A stretch of DNA of 64,000 nt from Bacillus sp. FSL H8-0547 (GCA_038002745.1 JBBODD010000001.1:1302001-1366000); one strand, 5' to 3'. Shown: positions 25,712-34,698, counted from the stretch's first letter. A program made the numbers and translations. The notes: generated from the letters alone by a model not told the origin.

Positions 25712-27211
25712 TTAAGAATTCAGGGTTTGATCTTTTTTACCTAAAACAGAGGGATTCGGAGAGTCCTCGTGCTTATATTCATGCTCCCAGAAATCTGCAT
25801 TTTTTATTCCGAGCTTAACCGGGTCAAAAACAGGATCGAGACCCTGCTTCTTCTGCTCTTCGTAATCTTTTAGAGCAAGAAGGGCTGGCTTTGCCAGAAT
25901 GAGAATGGCGATCAGGTTCAGCCAGACCATTATTCCAAGCCCAACGTCACCGAGTCCCCATGCAAGGGTTGCCGTTTTAACAGATCCATAGAACGTTGCT
26001 CCAAGAAGAACGACTTTTACAAGAAACATCGGAATCTTGTTGCTCTTCCCTCTTGTTAAATACGCAATGTTGGTCTCAGCGATGTAGTAGTATGCCATAA
26101 TCGTTGTGAAAGCAAAGAATAGAAGGGAAATGGCCACAAATCCCGATCCAAAACCAGGAATCGGAATAACCGACTCAACTGCAGCCTGTGTAAACACCGG
26201 GCCAGGCTCGACATCTGCACCAAGCTGATTGACGATAAACGTTTCATCCGGTGCCTGCGTATTGTACATGCCCGTGAAAAGGATCATGAATGCAGTTGCA
26301 GAACACACAAACAGAGTGTCAATGTAAACGGAAAAAGCCTGAACAAGACCTTGTTTTGCAGGGTGGGACACCTCTGCAGCCGCTGCAGGGTGGGCACCTG
26401 TTCCCTGACCAGCCTCATTGGAGTAAATTCCGCGTTTTACTCCCCATGCAATCGCCATACCGACGATTCCGCCAAAAGCAGAATCAAGTGCAAATGCACT
26501 TTTAAAAATAAGGGCAATAACAGCCGGCAGTTCAGTAATATTAAAAGCAATGATAACGAGTGAAACAAGAATATAGCCAATCGCCATGAACGGAACAACA
26601 ACCTGTGCAACAGTAGCGATCCGCTTAACACCGCCGAAAATAATAAGGCCTAAAAGTACAATAAGTCCTATTCCTGTAATAACAGGGTTAATTCCAAATG
26701 CATTGTCAAGACCAAGAGCGATGGAGTTGGCCTGTACACCAGGCATGAGCAAGCTCATTGCAAGGAGCGCGGCAAATGCAAAAATAATGCCGTACCATTT
26801 CATTCCTGTCCCTTTTTCAATATAGTAAGCCGGACCGCCTCGATACTGCCCGTCCTGTTTTACTTTATAAATTTGAGCCAGTGTTGACTCAATAAAAGCG
26901 CTTGAAGCTCCGATGAAGGCAATCGCCCACATCCAGAAAACAGCACCCGGTCCGCCGAAACCGATAGCCGTAGCAACACCGGCAATGTTCCCTGTACCTA
27001 CGCGGCCGGACAATGCAATCGATAATGCCTGAAAAGAAGAAACTCCCGCTTCAGAGCTTTTGCCCTGAAACATCAGAAGCACCATATCCTTGATATGCCG
27101 CACCTGCAAAAATCGGGTCAAGATGGAGAAAAGCAATCCTACAGCCAAACAAATGTAAATCACGGGTGTGCTCCACAGAACACTGTTTAAGCTATCAACA
27201 AACGCCTGCAA
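25712..27211 (-). CDS. AGCS family sodium:alanine/amino acid symporter (AlsT-like)
   Basis: A 499-residue protein with about 11 membrane segments. ALSGRVGTGNIAGVATAIG near residue 65 and GGPAYYIEKG further on are the AGCS signatures. Family members import alanine, glycine or glutamine with sodium or protons; AlsT of B. subtilis is related. The C-terminal ~40 residues are a hydrophilic tail. A good sigma-A promoter lies about 45-70 nt upstream. Monocistronic. Confidence 0.9.
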   Translation of the reverse strand: MQAFVDSLNSVLWSTPVIYICLAVGLLFSILTRFLQVRHIKDMVLLMFQGKSSEAGVSSFQALSIALSGRVGTGNIAGVATAIGFGGPGAVFWMWAIAFIGASSAFIESTLAQIYKVKQDGQYRGGPAYYIEKGTGMKWYGIIFAFAALLAMSLLMPGVQANSIALGLDNAFGINPVITGIGLIVLLGLIIFGGVKRIATVAQVVVPFMAIGYILVSLVIIAFNITELPAVIALIFKSAFALDSAFGGIVGMAIAWGVKRGIYSNEAGQGTGAHPAAAAEVSHPAKQGLVQAFSVYIDTLFVCSATAFMILFTGMYNTQAPDETFIVNQLGADVEPGPVFTQAAVESVIPIPGFGSGFVAISLLFFAFTTIMAYYYIAETNIAYLTRGKSNKIPMFLVKVVLLGATFYGSVKTATLAWGLGDVGLGIMVWLNLIAILILAKPALLALKDYEEQKKQGLDPVFDPVKLGIKNADFWEHEYKHEDSPNPSVLGKKDQTLNS

Positions 27212-27253
27212 TCAAAATCCCCCTCTTTAAAACAGAATTTTCTTTCTTTTTAG

Positions 27254-27282
27254 ATTATAAGGGATAAACCAGGACTGTACAA
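27254..27282 (-). promoter_or_regulatory. sigma-A promoter of the AGCS symporter gene
   Basis: On the minus strand TTGTAC (-35, 5/6) and a perfect TATAAT (-10), 17-nt spacer, giving a leader of about 35 nt before the start codon. Confidence 0.65.
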
Positions 27283-27403
27283 TCACTATTTTGATAGAAT
27301 ATGTGCCATGAGTGGCGCGTGAATGCTATGTAAACGGCAACAAAGCTGCTGCAACAGCCTCTTTTTCCTTACACACAATGTAAAAAAACCTAACATAAAT
27401 ATC

Positions 27404-27434
27404 GAAAAAAAGTGCGCCTATAAAGGCACACTTT
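27404..27434 (-). terminator. intrinsic terminator overlapping the end of the GDPD gene
   Basis: On the minus strand AAAGTGTGCCT-ttat-AGGCGCACTTT followed by TTTTTC. The stem contains the last codons and stop codon of the gene, and ends the glp/ugp operon. Confidence 0.85.
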
Positions 27435-28149
27435 TGTTTCCGAGAAAAAGATCGGGATAATCCGTTATAATGGCTGAAACACCGGCTTTTTTAAATATCT
27501 CCAGTTGATCTGTCTGATTAACCGTATAGACCCTCAGTAAGTAGCCTGCTTCTGCTGCACGTTTGCCTGCCGGAGATGCTGCATATGCGCTCTCACAATG
27601 GAGCGCGTTCGCACGGACTTTCTTTGCTTCATCCATCATGTTGGACGGAATCCCCTGAAAAAGGAGTGCCGTTTCAGCGCTCGTGGTTAGATCACGGACT
27701 TTTCCCATGCTGCTGAATTGAAAAGAAGAAAGGATCACAGATTTCTCCATGCCCGATCTTTCTATGCATTCCAATACGTTCTCCTCAAGCCCTTCATACG
27801 GAAACACATCGTTTTTCAGCTCAATGTTTACTTTCATATCCGGCCTTTCGGATTTTATATAGTCCAGAACATCCCGAAGGGCAGGGATCGTCTCTCTGGA
27901 AAAGCGTCTGTTAAACCAGCTCCCGGCATCAAACAGCTTCAGCTGTTTATACCTGAAGTCTCTGACAAATCCGATGCCATTTGTCGTTCTGTCAATTCTT
28001 TCATCATGAATCACAACCGCTTCGCCGTCCTTGGTGAGCTGAACATCCAGCTCTATACCGTCTGCCCCTGCTTCACAGGCAGCCCGAAATGCCGCCATCG
28101 TGTTTTCGGGATGTTCTCCGCTGCAGCCTCTGTGTGCAAAAATCTCCAT
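27418..28149 (-). CDS. ugpQ: glycerophosphodiester phosphodiesterase (UgpQ-like, cytoplasmic)
   Basis: A 243-residue GDPD-family TIM barrel without signal peptide. FAHRGCSGEHPENTMAAF near the N-terminus and IELDVQLTKDGEAVVIHDE carry the metal-binding and catalytic residues (HR, E-x-D, and the second H in IHDE). It should split glycerophosphodiesters into glycerol-3-phosphate and an alcohol after uptake, matching the ugp transporter genes just upstream. A stem-loop separates it from ugpB by about 90 nt, so it may be less expressed than the transporter. Confidence 0.9.
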   Translation of the reverse strand: MEIFAHRGCSGEHPENTMAAFRAACEAGADGIELDVQLTKDGEAVVIHDERIDRTTNGIGFVRDFRYKQLKLFDAGSWFNRRFSRETIPALRDVLDYIKSERPDMKVNIELKNDVFPYEGLEENVLECIERSGMEKSVILSSFQFSSMGKVRDLTTSAETALLFQGIPSNMMDEAKKVRANALHCESAYAASPAGKRAAEAGYLLRVYTVNQTDQLEIFKKAGVSAIITDYPDLFLGNKSVPL

Positions 28150-28195
28150 GTACCTTTCTGCTCCCTTCTGCGGTCTCTATAATAAAACGGAAAAG

Positions 28196-28231
28196 AAGAA
28201 CTGATGATTCTGCATGCAATCATCAGTTCCC
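28196..28231 (-). terminator. stem-loop terminator between ugpB and the GDPD gene
   Basis: On the minus strand GAACTGATGATT ... AATCATCAGTTC (12 bp) followed by TTCTTTTCC. The T-run is interrupted, so partial read-through into the GDPD gene is likely. Confidence 0.7.
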
Positions 28232-28235
28232 TCCC

Positions 28236-29588
28236 TTATTTCCCTTGCTTTTCACCTGCCGTTTCAAGCGCACGGTCGGTCTCAGCCGCTGCCTGGTCCA
28301 GCGCCTTTTGAGGATCCATGCCCTGATACAGGCTTTCCATTCCGGAAACGATTTTTTGTCTTGATTCAGGGAAAACAGAAATCAGCGCTCCCTGTGTTGC
28401 TGTATTCGCTTTTGTGTCATGAAGCTGGTCAACGGTTACTTTCAGCTGCGGGTATTTTTCCCACTGCTCTTTTACAATTTCTTCTTCATAGGCTGCAGGG
28501 TTAATAGCAAAGTACCCTGTTTCCACGTGCCATTTCGCCTGCACTTCAGGTGTTGAAAGATACTTCATAAACTCCCAAGCGCCCTTTTGCTTTTCTTCGC
28601 TTATGTCTTTAGACATCCAAAGTGAAGCACCACCGATGACAACGCCCTGGCGTTCTGCTTCATCAGGAACAGGCAGATAAGAAACTCCTACTTCAAACGG
28701 TGCATTATCAACAAGTGCTTTAACGCCTGCTGAAGAATCCAGGAACATCGCCATCTTGCCTGACTGGAATGCCGCTCTCATATCATCCCAGTTTTGTCCG
28801 GCATTATAGAACGTTCCGTCTTTGTACATGTCATTGATCAAATTAAAGACGTTTAGGCCTTTTTCGCCATTAAACGCTGCTTTCGCAGCATCTCCGCCTC
28901 TGCCATTCTCATTGTCTACGTATTCGCCGCCCTGTACAGCAAGCAATTCTTCAAAGAACCATCCGTAATTCAAAATCGAGAATCCGTATTGAGACGTATT
29001 TGAACCTTCTTTAACCGTCAATTTTTCAGCAGCAGCTTTCAGCTCATCATACGTCATCGGAGCTTTTTCAGGATCAAGGCCCGCTTTTTTAAAGGCATCT
29101 TTGTTGTAAACAAGAACAGGTGTTGATGAGTTAAACGGCATTGAATACTGCGTGCCGTCAACCGTGTAATAGTTCGAGATATTTTTTTCCCATTGAGATG
29201 TATCAAAGTTCTCTTCATCAATAAACTTTTGGACAGGCTGGATTTTTCCGCTGTCGATCATATATTTTGTTCCAACTTCAAATGTCTGCATGATGGAAGG
29301 CGCCTCTTCTGTGCCCGCAACCGTGTTGAATTTTGTCAGTGCTTCTTCATATGTTCCCTGAAACACAGGTTTCACTTCTACTTCATCCTGTGATTCGTTA
29401 AAATCTGCCGCAAGATCATTCAGTACGGTTTCAAGCTCTCCGCTCATAGCATGCCAGAAAATAACTTCTGTTTTGCCGCCTGCATTTTCAGCTGATGCTT
29501 TGTCTTCACCATTGGTTCCTGCTGAGTTTGAACATGCACCAAGGATGATTAATAGAATAGAGGATAAAATAACTGCCAGTTTCTTCAA
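28236..29588 (-). CDS. ugpB: glycerol-3-phosphate ABC transporter substrate-binding lipoprotein UgpB
   Basis: A 450-residue binding protein. The start is TTG at 29588, identified by AAAGGAGCGAGTAAA; it gives a clean lipoprotein signal (KKLAVILSSILLIILGAC) with the lipid-modified Cys near residue 19. The mature part follows E. coli UgpB closely: FWHAMSGELE, MPFNSSTPVLVYNKDAFKKA and GGASLWM. It binds glycerol-3-phosphate or glycerophosphodiesters outside the cell. It is the fifth gene of glpP-ugpC-ugpA-ugpE-ugpB-gdpD. Confidence 0.9.
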   Translation of the reverse strand: MKKLAVILSSILLIILGACSNSAGTNGEDKASAENAGGKTEVIFWHAMSGELETVLNDLAADFNESQDEVEVKPVFQGTYEEALTKFNTVAGTEEAPSIMQTFEVGTKYMIDSGKIQPVQKFIDEENFDTSQWEKNISNYYTVDGTQYSMPFNSSTPVLVYNKDAFKKAGLDPEKAPMTYDELKAAAEKLTVKEGSNTSQYGFSILNYGWFFEELLAVQGGEYVDNENGRGGDAAKAAFNGEKGLNVFNLINDMYKDGTFYNAGQNWDDMRAAFQSGKMAMFLDSSAGVKALVDNAPFEVGVSYLPVPDEAERQGVVIGGASLWMSKDISEEKQKGAWEFMKYLSTPEVQAKWHVETGYFAINPAAYEEEIVKEQWEKYPQLKVTVDQLHDTKANTATQGALISVFPESRQKIVSGMESLYQGMDPQKALDQAAAETDRALETAGEKQGK

Positions 29589-29602
29589 TTTACTCGCTCC
29601 TT

Positions 29603-30415
29603 TTATTTGATTGCACCTTGAGTTAAGCCTTTCTGGAAATGCTTTTGCCCGACAAATAACAGTAATAACGTCGGCAGAATCACGACTACGGCTGCTGCCA
29701 TCACCACCCCCCATTGAGACGAGATCTCCTGCGACTGCATCTGCTTCAGCCCGATTTGGACGGTTCTGACTTTTTCATTGTTTGTCACAAGCAGCGGCCA
29801 CAGATACATGTTCCACGTTGTTAAAAAACTGTAGATCCCAAGCGTGATCAAGCTTGTTTTTGAAACAGGCAGAACGACCCTCCAGAAAAAAAGGAACCGG
29901 CTGATGCCTGCAACCTGGGATGCTTCATAGAGTTCAAGAGGAATGGTTTTAAACTGCTGCCGAAGGAGAAATGTACCGAAAGCCAGCGCAAAAAACGGAA
30001 TCGTCAGACTCGAGTACTCATTGATCCATCCAAGCTTCTGAACGGTCAAGAAGTTCGGGACCATTGTAGCCTCCCACGGAATCATCATTGTTGAGATGAA
30101 GACCATAAACAGCAGATTTCTCCCTTTAAAGGGAATAAACACAAAGGCAAAGGCGGCAAGGCTCGAAACAGCAAGCTGGCCAATCATCACAATGACCGAA
30201 ACAAAAAAGCTGTTCCAAAGGAATTGAAGAAGCGGTACCTTTTCAAAAGCTGCCGTATAATTATCAAGCGTCACTTTCTCCGGCAGCAGCTTGCCCTGGA
30301 GCACTTCCCCGCCCTGCATGAAACTGATTAAAAAGGCATAAATGATCGGAAACATCATCAGAAGGGCTGCCAGAATCAGCAGAACATACATGAGGAATTT
30401 CTTAGCTGCACTCAT
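29603..30415 (-). CDS. ugpE: glycerol-3-phosphate ABC transporter permease UgpE
   Basis: A 270-residue permease with six membrane segments and the coupling motif EASQVAGISRFLFFWRVVLP (EAA loop) at about residues 183-202. MalG/UgpE type by length and position. Its ATG overlaps the ugpA stop by 4 nt (ATGA). It forms the inner-membrane channel with UgpA. Confidence 0.9.
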   Translation of the reverse strand: MSAAKKFLMYVLLILAALLMMFPIIYAFLISFMQGGEVLQGKLLPEKVTLDNYTAAFEKVPLLQFLWNSFFVSVIVMIGQLAVSSLAAFAFVFIPFKGRNLLFMVFISTMMIPWEATMVPNFLTVQKLGWINEYSSLTIPFFALAFGTFLLRQQFKTIPLELYEASQVAGISRFLFFWRVVLPVSKTSLITLGIYSFLTTWNMYLWPLLVTNNEKVRTVQIGLKQMQSQEISSQWGVVMAAAVVVILPTLLLLFVGQKHFQKGLTQGAIK

Positions 30416-31344
30416 CTGTAATGCACCTTCCTTTCACCGATCTTAAACTGAAGAATGGTCATAACAAGTATGCCGAGGAAGAGAATAACCGCTTGGGCAC
30501 TTGCTGATCCGATGTTGTAATTAATAAAGGCATCCTTGTAGATGGAATACACAATCACGTTTGTTGATTCCATCGGTCCGCCCTTCGTCAAAATATCGAT
30601 TTGTCCAAACGTCTGGAAAGCATTAATGAACGAAACCGTAATGACGAAAAAGAGTGTAGGAGACAGCATTGGTATCGTGATTTTTCTGAGCTGATAGAAA
30701 TAGCCCGCTCCTGATATTCTCGCACTCTCGTAAAGCTGCTCATCGATATTCTGAAGGCCTCCCAAAAGAATGAGAAAAGAGAAACCCGCATTCATCCAGA
30801 TGGTAGATACCGAGACGGCAAGCAGGGCGTATTTAGGATCAAGCAGCCACTGAACCTCTGTAAAACCAAGAGTTCCGACAACTTTGTTGATCACACCAAT
30901 CGCCGGATTGTACATAAACATCCAAATGACAGACGACGCGGCCACACTCATTCCCATTGTCGAAGAGAAAAGCGTTCTGAAAAAGCCGATTCCCCTGAGC
31001 TTTTCATTGGCAATCAGCGCCAGAAAAAGGGAAAGGCCAACCCCTGCAGGCACGGTATACACCACAAACAGAAGCGTTGCTTTCATGCTGTTCTGAAAAG
31101 CGGGAGACTGCAGGAGATACGTATAATTCTCAAGTCCGGTAAAGCTTATCGGCACTCCTTGTCCGTCTGTCAAAAAGAAACTTAAGTAAATCGTTCGGAA
31201 CATGGGATAAAACAAGAACACCGAAAACAGCACAATGGAAGGAAGCAGATAAAGCATGCCCTCTCCAAATGAACGCAGCTGAATTCTTTTTTCCTGCCGG
31301 ATTTCCCCGCGTGCTAAAGCAGCGGGAGCTTCATTCACGTTCAT
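30412..31344 (-). CDS. ugpA: glycerol-3-phosphate ABC transporter permease UgpA
   Basis: A 310-residue permease with six membrane segments and an EAA loop (YESARISGAGYFYQLRKITI). The N-terminal ~35 residues are a hydrophilic extension before the first membrane helix (YLLPSIVLFSVFLFYPMF). The ATG at 31344 follows CAGGAGGCCTTCAT and overlaps the ugpC stop by 4 nt; the longer reading to 31401 is rejected. Confidence 0.9.
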   Translation of the reverse strand: MNVNEAPAALARGEIRQEKRIQLRSFGEGMLYLLPSIVLFSVFLFYPMFRTIYLSFFLTDGQGVPISFTGLENYTYLLQSPAFQNSMKATLLFVVYTVPAGVGLSLFLALIANEKLRGIGFFRTLFSSTMGMSVAASSVIWMFMYNPAIGVINKVVGTLGFTEVQWLLDPKYALLAVSVSTIWMNAGFSFLILLGGLQNIDEQLYESARISGAGYFYQLRKITIPMLSPTLFFVITVSFINAFQTFGQIDILTKGGPMESTNVIVYSIYKDAFINYNIGSASAQAVILFLGILVMTILQFKIGERKVHYR

Positions 31345-32453
31345 ATGAAGGCCTCCTGTCCAAGCAAGCGGCCAGACTCCCTCGGATGTGAAAGGAGGCA
31401 TTCACCGGATTGTCTGTCAAAAAGAAACACATCCTCCTCAGCCACATAAAACGGAAGCTTATCCCCGACTTTCACGTCCCACTGGCCATTCCATTTCGCC
31501 AGCCACTGTTTGTTTCCGCCGATAAAAAAGGAAATAAGTGTTTCCGTACCGAGAATTTCGACATTTGCCACCTCAGCAGAAAAGGTCGCCTTGCCTGAAG
31601 CCGGCTGAATATGCTCCGGCCTGATTCCGGCAGTCAATTTCCGTTCGAAAGCAGGAAGACTGCCTGAAACCGGAATGGTATGCTGATTTTCAATCATGAT
31701 TGCATTGCCCGTAATATCTGCCGGAGCCAAATTCATAGGCGGCGCACCGATAAACGATGCCACAAATTCATTTGCAGGATTGTTGTAGATCTCAAGCGGT
31801 CTGCCAATCTGCTGAATTTCTCCGTTGTTTAAGATCATCATCGTATCTGCCATCGTCATCGCTTCTGTCTGATCATGCGTGACATAGATCATTGTAATGC
31901 CGAGTTTCCTCTGAATCTGGCGGATTTCTGACCGCATTTTCGCTCTCAGCTTGGCATCGAGATTGGAAAGAGGCTCATCCATCAGGCAGATCGGCGCATG
32001 CGTGACAATCGCCCTTGCAAGAGCAACACGCTGTCTCTGACCGCCCGACAGCTGTCTCGGCTTTCGCTTAAGCAGGTCAGATAACCCGAGCATCTCGGCA
32101 GCCTCAAGGCATCGCTGCTTTTGCTCTGCCTTCTTTATTTTTTTCGTATGTAATCCGAAAGTGATGTTCTCTTCAACCGACAGATGTGGATACAGCGCAT
32201 AATTCTGGAAAACCATCGAGAGATCCCGCTTGCTCGGCGGAAGAGCGTTCGCCGTTTTCCCGCCGATGACAAGCTCTCCGCCTGTCACCTCTTCAAGCCC
32301 TGCAATCATTCTGAGCATTGTGCTTTTCCCGCAGCCCGAGGGACCGACCAGGACAAAGAATTCACCCGGTTCAATCACTGCGCTGATCTCTTTTATGACA
32401 TCCGTTTTAGAATCATAAGATTTCGAAACGTTTTTCAGTTCAACTTTTTTCAT
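31341..32453 (-). CDS. ugpC: glycerol-3-phosphate ABC transporter ATPase UgpC
   Basis: A 370-residue MalK/UgpC type ATPase. Walker A GPSGCGKST near 38, signature LSGGQRQRVALARAI near 134, Walker B ICLMDEPLSNLDAKL near 154, and a C-terminal TOBE/OB regulatory domain from about 240. It drives uptake by the UgpAE channel. It overlaps glpP by 14 nt at its 5' end and ugpA by 4 nt at its 3' end. GGAG lies 11 nt before the ATG, a slightly long spacing. Having the ATPase gene first among the transporter genes differs from the E. coli ugpBAECQ order. Confidence 0.9.
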   Translation of the reverse strand: MKKVELKNVSKSYDSKTDVIKEISAVIEPGEFFVLVGPSGCGKSTMLRMIAGLEEVTGGELVIGGKTANALPPSKRDLSMVFQNYALYPHLSVEENITFGLHTKKIKKAEQKQRCLEAAEMLGLSDLLKRKPRQLSGGQRQRVALARAIVTHAPICLMDEPLSNLDAKLRAKMRSEIRQIQRKLGITMIYVTHDQTEAMTMADTMMILNNGEIQQIGRPLEIYNNPANEFVASFIGAPPMNLAPADITGNAIMIENQHTIPVSGSLPAFERKLTAGIRPEHIQPASGKATFSAEVANVEILGTETLISFFIGGNKQWLAKWNGQWDVKVGDKLPFYVAEEDVFLFDRQSGECLLSHPRESGRLLGQEAFI

Positions 32454-33054
32454 CTGCAGTCATGCTCCTTTCCTTCTGCGCATATTTCTTCCAAAGCCAT
32501 GCTCTGCCTGTTGAGGCCGCAAGAGCTCCGCTTTCAAGTGCCTCTTCAATATGCCCCGCATTCTGGATCAGGCCGCCCGTAATGATGGGGACATCTGTTT
32601 CATGCTTTACTTTTCTGATCATTTCAGGAATCAGTCCAGGCATAATCTCAAGTGCATGCGGCTCAATTTCATTCACTGCTTTCAGTCCGTTTGCCAGTGC
32701 GTCTGAATCAATCAGGAAGAGCCTCTGAATGGTCAGCAGTCCCTCGTTCTTAGCCAGCTGAATCAGAGAACTTTTCGTCGTCACAATCCCTGTCGGCCTG
32801 ACAAACTTAGCAATGAACCTCAGCCCTTCCCGGTCATAGCTGATCCCGGGAATCTTTTCAAGGTGCAAAAAGACATGACGATCGTTCTTTTTCAGAAGAT
32901 CCACATACCGCTTAATGACACTGATGTTCCCCATAAGCAGAAAAGCAGACTGAATATCCGTCTCAAGGAAGCGGTCAAAGCTTTTGGGATCTTTAATAGC
33001 TGCAATCAGCCTGTCTTCATGCAGCCGGCTGATAAATTCCTGATGCGTATCCAA
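32440..33054 (-). CDS. glpP: GlpP family glycerol-3-phosphate responsive antiterminator
   Basis: A 204-residue protein of the GlpP family. RPTGIVTTKSSLIQLAKNEG and IMPGLIPEMIRKVKHETDVP are the conserved segments of the TIM-barrel-like fold. In B. subtilis GlpP binds leader mRNA of the glp genes when glycerol-3-phosphate is present and prevents early termination. Here it is the first gene of a ugp transport operon, which suggests control of its own operon; a 15-bp inverted repeat in its leader is a candidate target. Start is TTG, preceded by GGGAGCTGAAAAAGCA. Its last codons overlap ugpC. Confidence 0.9.
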   Translation of the reverse strand: MDTHQEFISRLHEDRLIAAIKDPKSFDRFLETDIQSAFLLMGNISVIKRYVDLLKKNDRHVFLHLEKIPGISYDREGLRFIAKFVRPTGIVTTKSSLIQLAKNEGLLTIQRLFLIDSDALANGLKAVNEIEPHALEIMPGLIPEMIRKVKHETDVPIITGGLIQNAGHIEEALESGALAASTGRAWLWKKYAQKERSMTADEKS

Positions 33055-33094
33055 TGCTTTTTCAGCTCCCTTTTTTCATCTATAGGCAAAACAA

Positions 33095-33147
33095 AAACCA
33101 TAAAAAAACGCGGGTTCTCTAAAAACACCTATGTTTTTTTATGGTTT
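33095..33147 (-). promoter_or_regulatory. perfect 15-bp inverted repeat in the glpP-ugp leader, candidate GlpP antiterminator target
   Basis: Arms at 33095-33109 and 33133-33147 are fully complementary (read on the minus strand, AAACCATAAAAAAAC pairs with GTTTTTTTATGGTTT) around a 23-nt loop, and are followed by a T-rich stretch. This is a terminator-like element about 40 nt before the glpP start. GlpP family proteins act on such structures, but the match to the B. subtilis target was not checked. Confidence 0.5.
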
Positions 33148-33271
33148 CTCATATTCTCAACCAGAGTTTATTCACTTGTCCTTCACAACTCCAATCTTAC
33201 CTGCCGAACGTAAAGTGAGTGTGAAGGTGATGTGGATTTGTGTGAAGGGATTGTTAGAAGATTGTAAACAC

Positions 33272-33405
33272 AAAAGCGCAAGCGCCTTGTTCAGATCCGA
33301 CAGGCAGATAAGAATCCGACGGAAAAGTCCGGATGTGACTTTTTTGATGGATTTGTTCTGACAGAGGATCTATGCGCTTCCGCTTGCCGAGGATAACTTA
33401 GTAAG
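33272..33405. repeat. candidate REP-like palindromic intergenic element
   Basis: The segment begins AAAAGCGCAAGCGCCTTGTT and ends with ATGCGCTTCCGCTTGCC; the ends are imperfect inverted repeats, and an inner pair (AGATCCGACAG / CTGACAGAGGATCT) extends the palindrome. It resembles dispersed elements with AGCGCAAGCGCCTTGTTCAG ends seen in many Bacillaceae genomes. No ORF. It fills the 420-nt gap between the glpP leader and the ThrE-type genes. Only one copy is in the window. Confidence 0.5.
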
Positions 33406-33439
33406 ATCATACAGACTTTTTCTTTTTAGCTCACCTAGT

Positions 33440-33472
33440 AAAAAAACCTTCCGCACAAAATACGGAAGGTTA
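33440..33472 (-). terminator. intrinsic terminator of the ThrE-type exporter operon
   Basis: On the minus strand AACCTTCCGTA ... TGCGGAAGGTT followed by TTTTTAC, directly after the stop codon. Confidence 0.85.
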
Positions 33473-33475
33473 ACG

Positions 33476-33925
33476 TTATTTCACTTTTGTCCGAAGCTGG
33501 GATTTTCTGATTACCTGATTAATTACTTCAGAAAAGACAAGACCGATCGCGATGGAACCGGAAATCATGAAGGCTTTTGCTGCAAGCGTAATCGCCGTAT
33601 TGTAGTCATTTTCCACAAAATTGCGCATAGCATCATAGGCCATTCCCCCAGGCACTAACGGAATGATTCCGGCAACGCTGAAAATAATGATTGGAGTCTT
33701 GTAGATCTTGGCAAACATCTGGCTTGCAACCGCCACAAACACAGCAGCGATGACAGTCGCAGGCACTGCGTCATATCCGAGCCCGACGACTGAAATGTAA
33801 ATAAACCACCCGCACATCCCGACGAGTCCGCATTTGACCAGAGACGGTTTTGGCGCCTGAAAAATAATGCCGAATGCAGCAGTTGATATAAACGCTGTCA
33901 GCAGCTGTCCAATTACCCACATCAT
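33476..33925 (-). CDS. ThrE_2/DUF3815 family threonine/serine exporter, small subunit
   Basis: A 149-residue protein with four to five membrane segments (PLVPGGMAYDAMR in the middle). It is the YjjB/ThrE_2 half of a split ThrE exporter; the other half is encoded 11 nt upstream. In Corynebacterium a single fused ThrE exports threonine and serine. In E. coli the split YjjP-YjjB pair exports succinate, so the substrate here is open. The first ATG of a tandem ATGATG is used, after AAAGGAG. Confidence 0.85.
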   Translation of the reverse strand: MMWVIGQLLTAFISTAAFGIIFQAPKPSLVKCGLVGMCGWFIYISVVGLGYDAVPATVIAAVFVAVASQMFAKIYKTPIIIFSVAGIIPLVPGGMAYDAMRNFVENDYNTAITLAAKAFMISGSIAIGLVFSEVINQVIRKSQLRTKVK

Positions 33926-33936
33926 TCATTGCTCCT

Positions 33937-34698
33937 TTAAAATAGTAAAAATACAACCGCAATTCCCGACCCAATCGCAAATGCCGTCAAGAACGCTTCC
34001 GCTCCCTTTGAGAGTCCTGAAATCAAATGCCCGGCCATCAGATCCCTGACTGCATTTGTAATAAGCAGTCCAGGAACAAGCGGCATGACTGAGCCGATAA
34101 TCACCTTATCCATCTCTGAGCCAAACCCTGTTTTCACAAACAAATAGGCAAACAACCCAATAACAAAGGATGCCAGAAATTCAGAGAAAAACTTAATCGG
34201 AACAAGGCGGTGAAAATAGATTACCGAAATAAATCCCAGTCCGCCCGCAAAAACCGCAGGCAGAAAATCAGACCACTTCCCCTGGAACATAATCAGAAAA
34301 CAGCCGCTCGCTATTGCTGCTGCAAGCACCTGCAGCCCAAGAGAATAAGTGGAACTCGCCTCTTCAATCTCTTTTAAAAGATCATAGGCCTGATCCACAT
34401 TAAGCTCGCCGCTGCTGATTCTCCTGGAAATGGCATTTACCTTCGTCACCTTATCCAAATCCGTCGTCCGTTCCATAATCCGAATCAGCTTCGTCTTCGT
34501 AGGCTCTTCCGTTTCAATGGAGAAAATAATGCCTGTCGGCGTTACATAGCTGTGTGAATTCCTTACACCGTATGAGGCTGCGATCCTCATCATCGTATCC
34601 TCCACCCGGTACGTTTCCGCGCCGCTGATCAGCATAATCTTCCCCGCCAAAAGGCAAACCTCCATAATTTCATAAGAATAATTTTGCTGCGTCTCCAT
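33937..34698 (-). CDS. ThrE/DUF1212 family threonine/serine exporter, large subunit
   Basis: A 253-residue protein: a soluble N-terminal domain (about 1-115) with GAETYRVEDTMMRIAASYG, typical of the DUF1212/ThrE family, then five membrane segments. PLVPGLLITNAVRDLMAGH near the C-terminus is the conserved membrane motif shared with the small subunit. First gene of the pair; no other gene in the unit. Confidence 0.86.
   Translation of the reverse strand: METQQNYSYEIMEVCLLAGKIMLISGAETYRVEDTMMRIAASYGVRNSHSYVTPTGIIFSIETEEPTKTKLIRIMERTTDLDKVTKVNAISRRISSGELNVDQAYDLLKEIEEASSTYSLGLQVLAAAIASGCFLIMFQGKWSDFLPAVFAGGLGFISVIYFHRLVPIKFFSEFLASFVIGLFAYLFVKTGFGSEMDKVIIGSVMPLVPGLLITNAVRDLMAGHLISGLSKGAEAFLTAFAIGSGIAVVFLLF

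Noticed and set aside
33113-33119. Isolated SinR heptamer GTTCTCT in the glpP leader
   Set aside because: A 7-mer with one degenerate position is expected several times by chance in 64 kb; no palindromic partner is present, unlike the sites at 38.56 and 46.38 kb.
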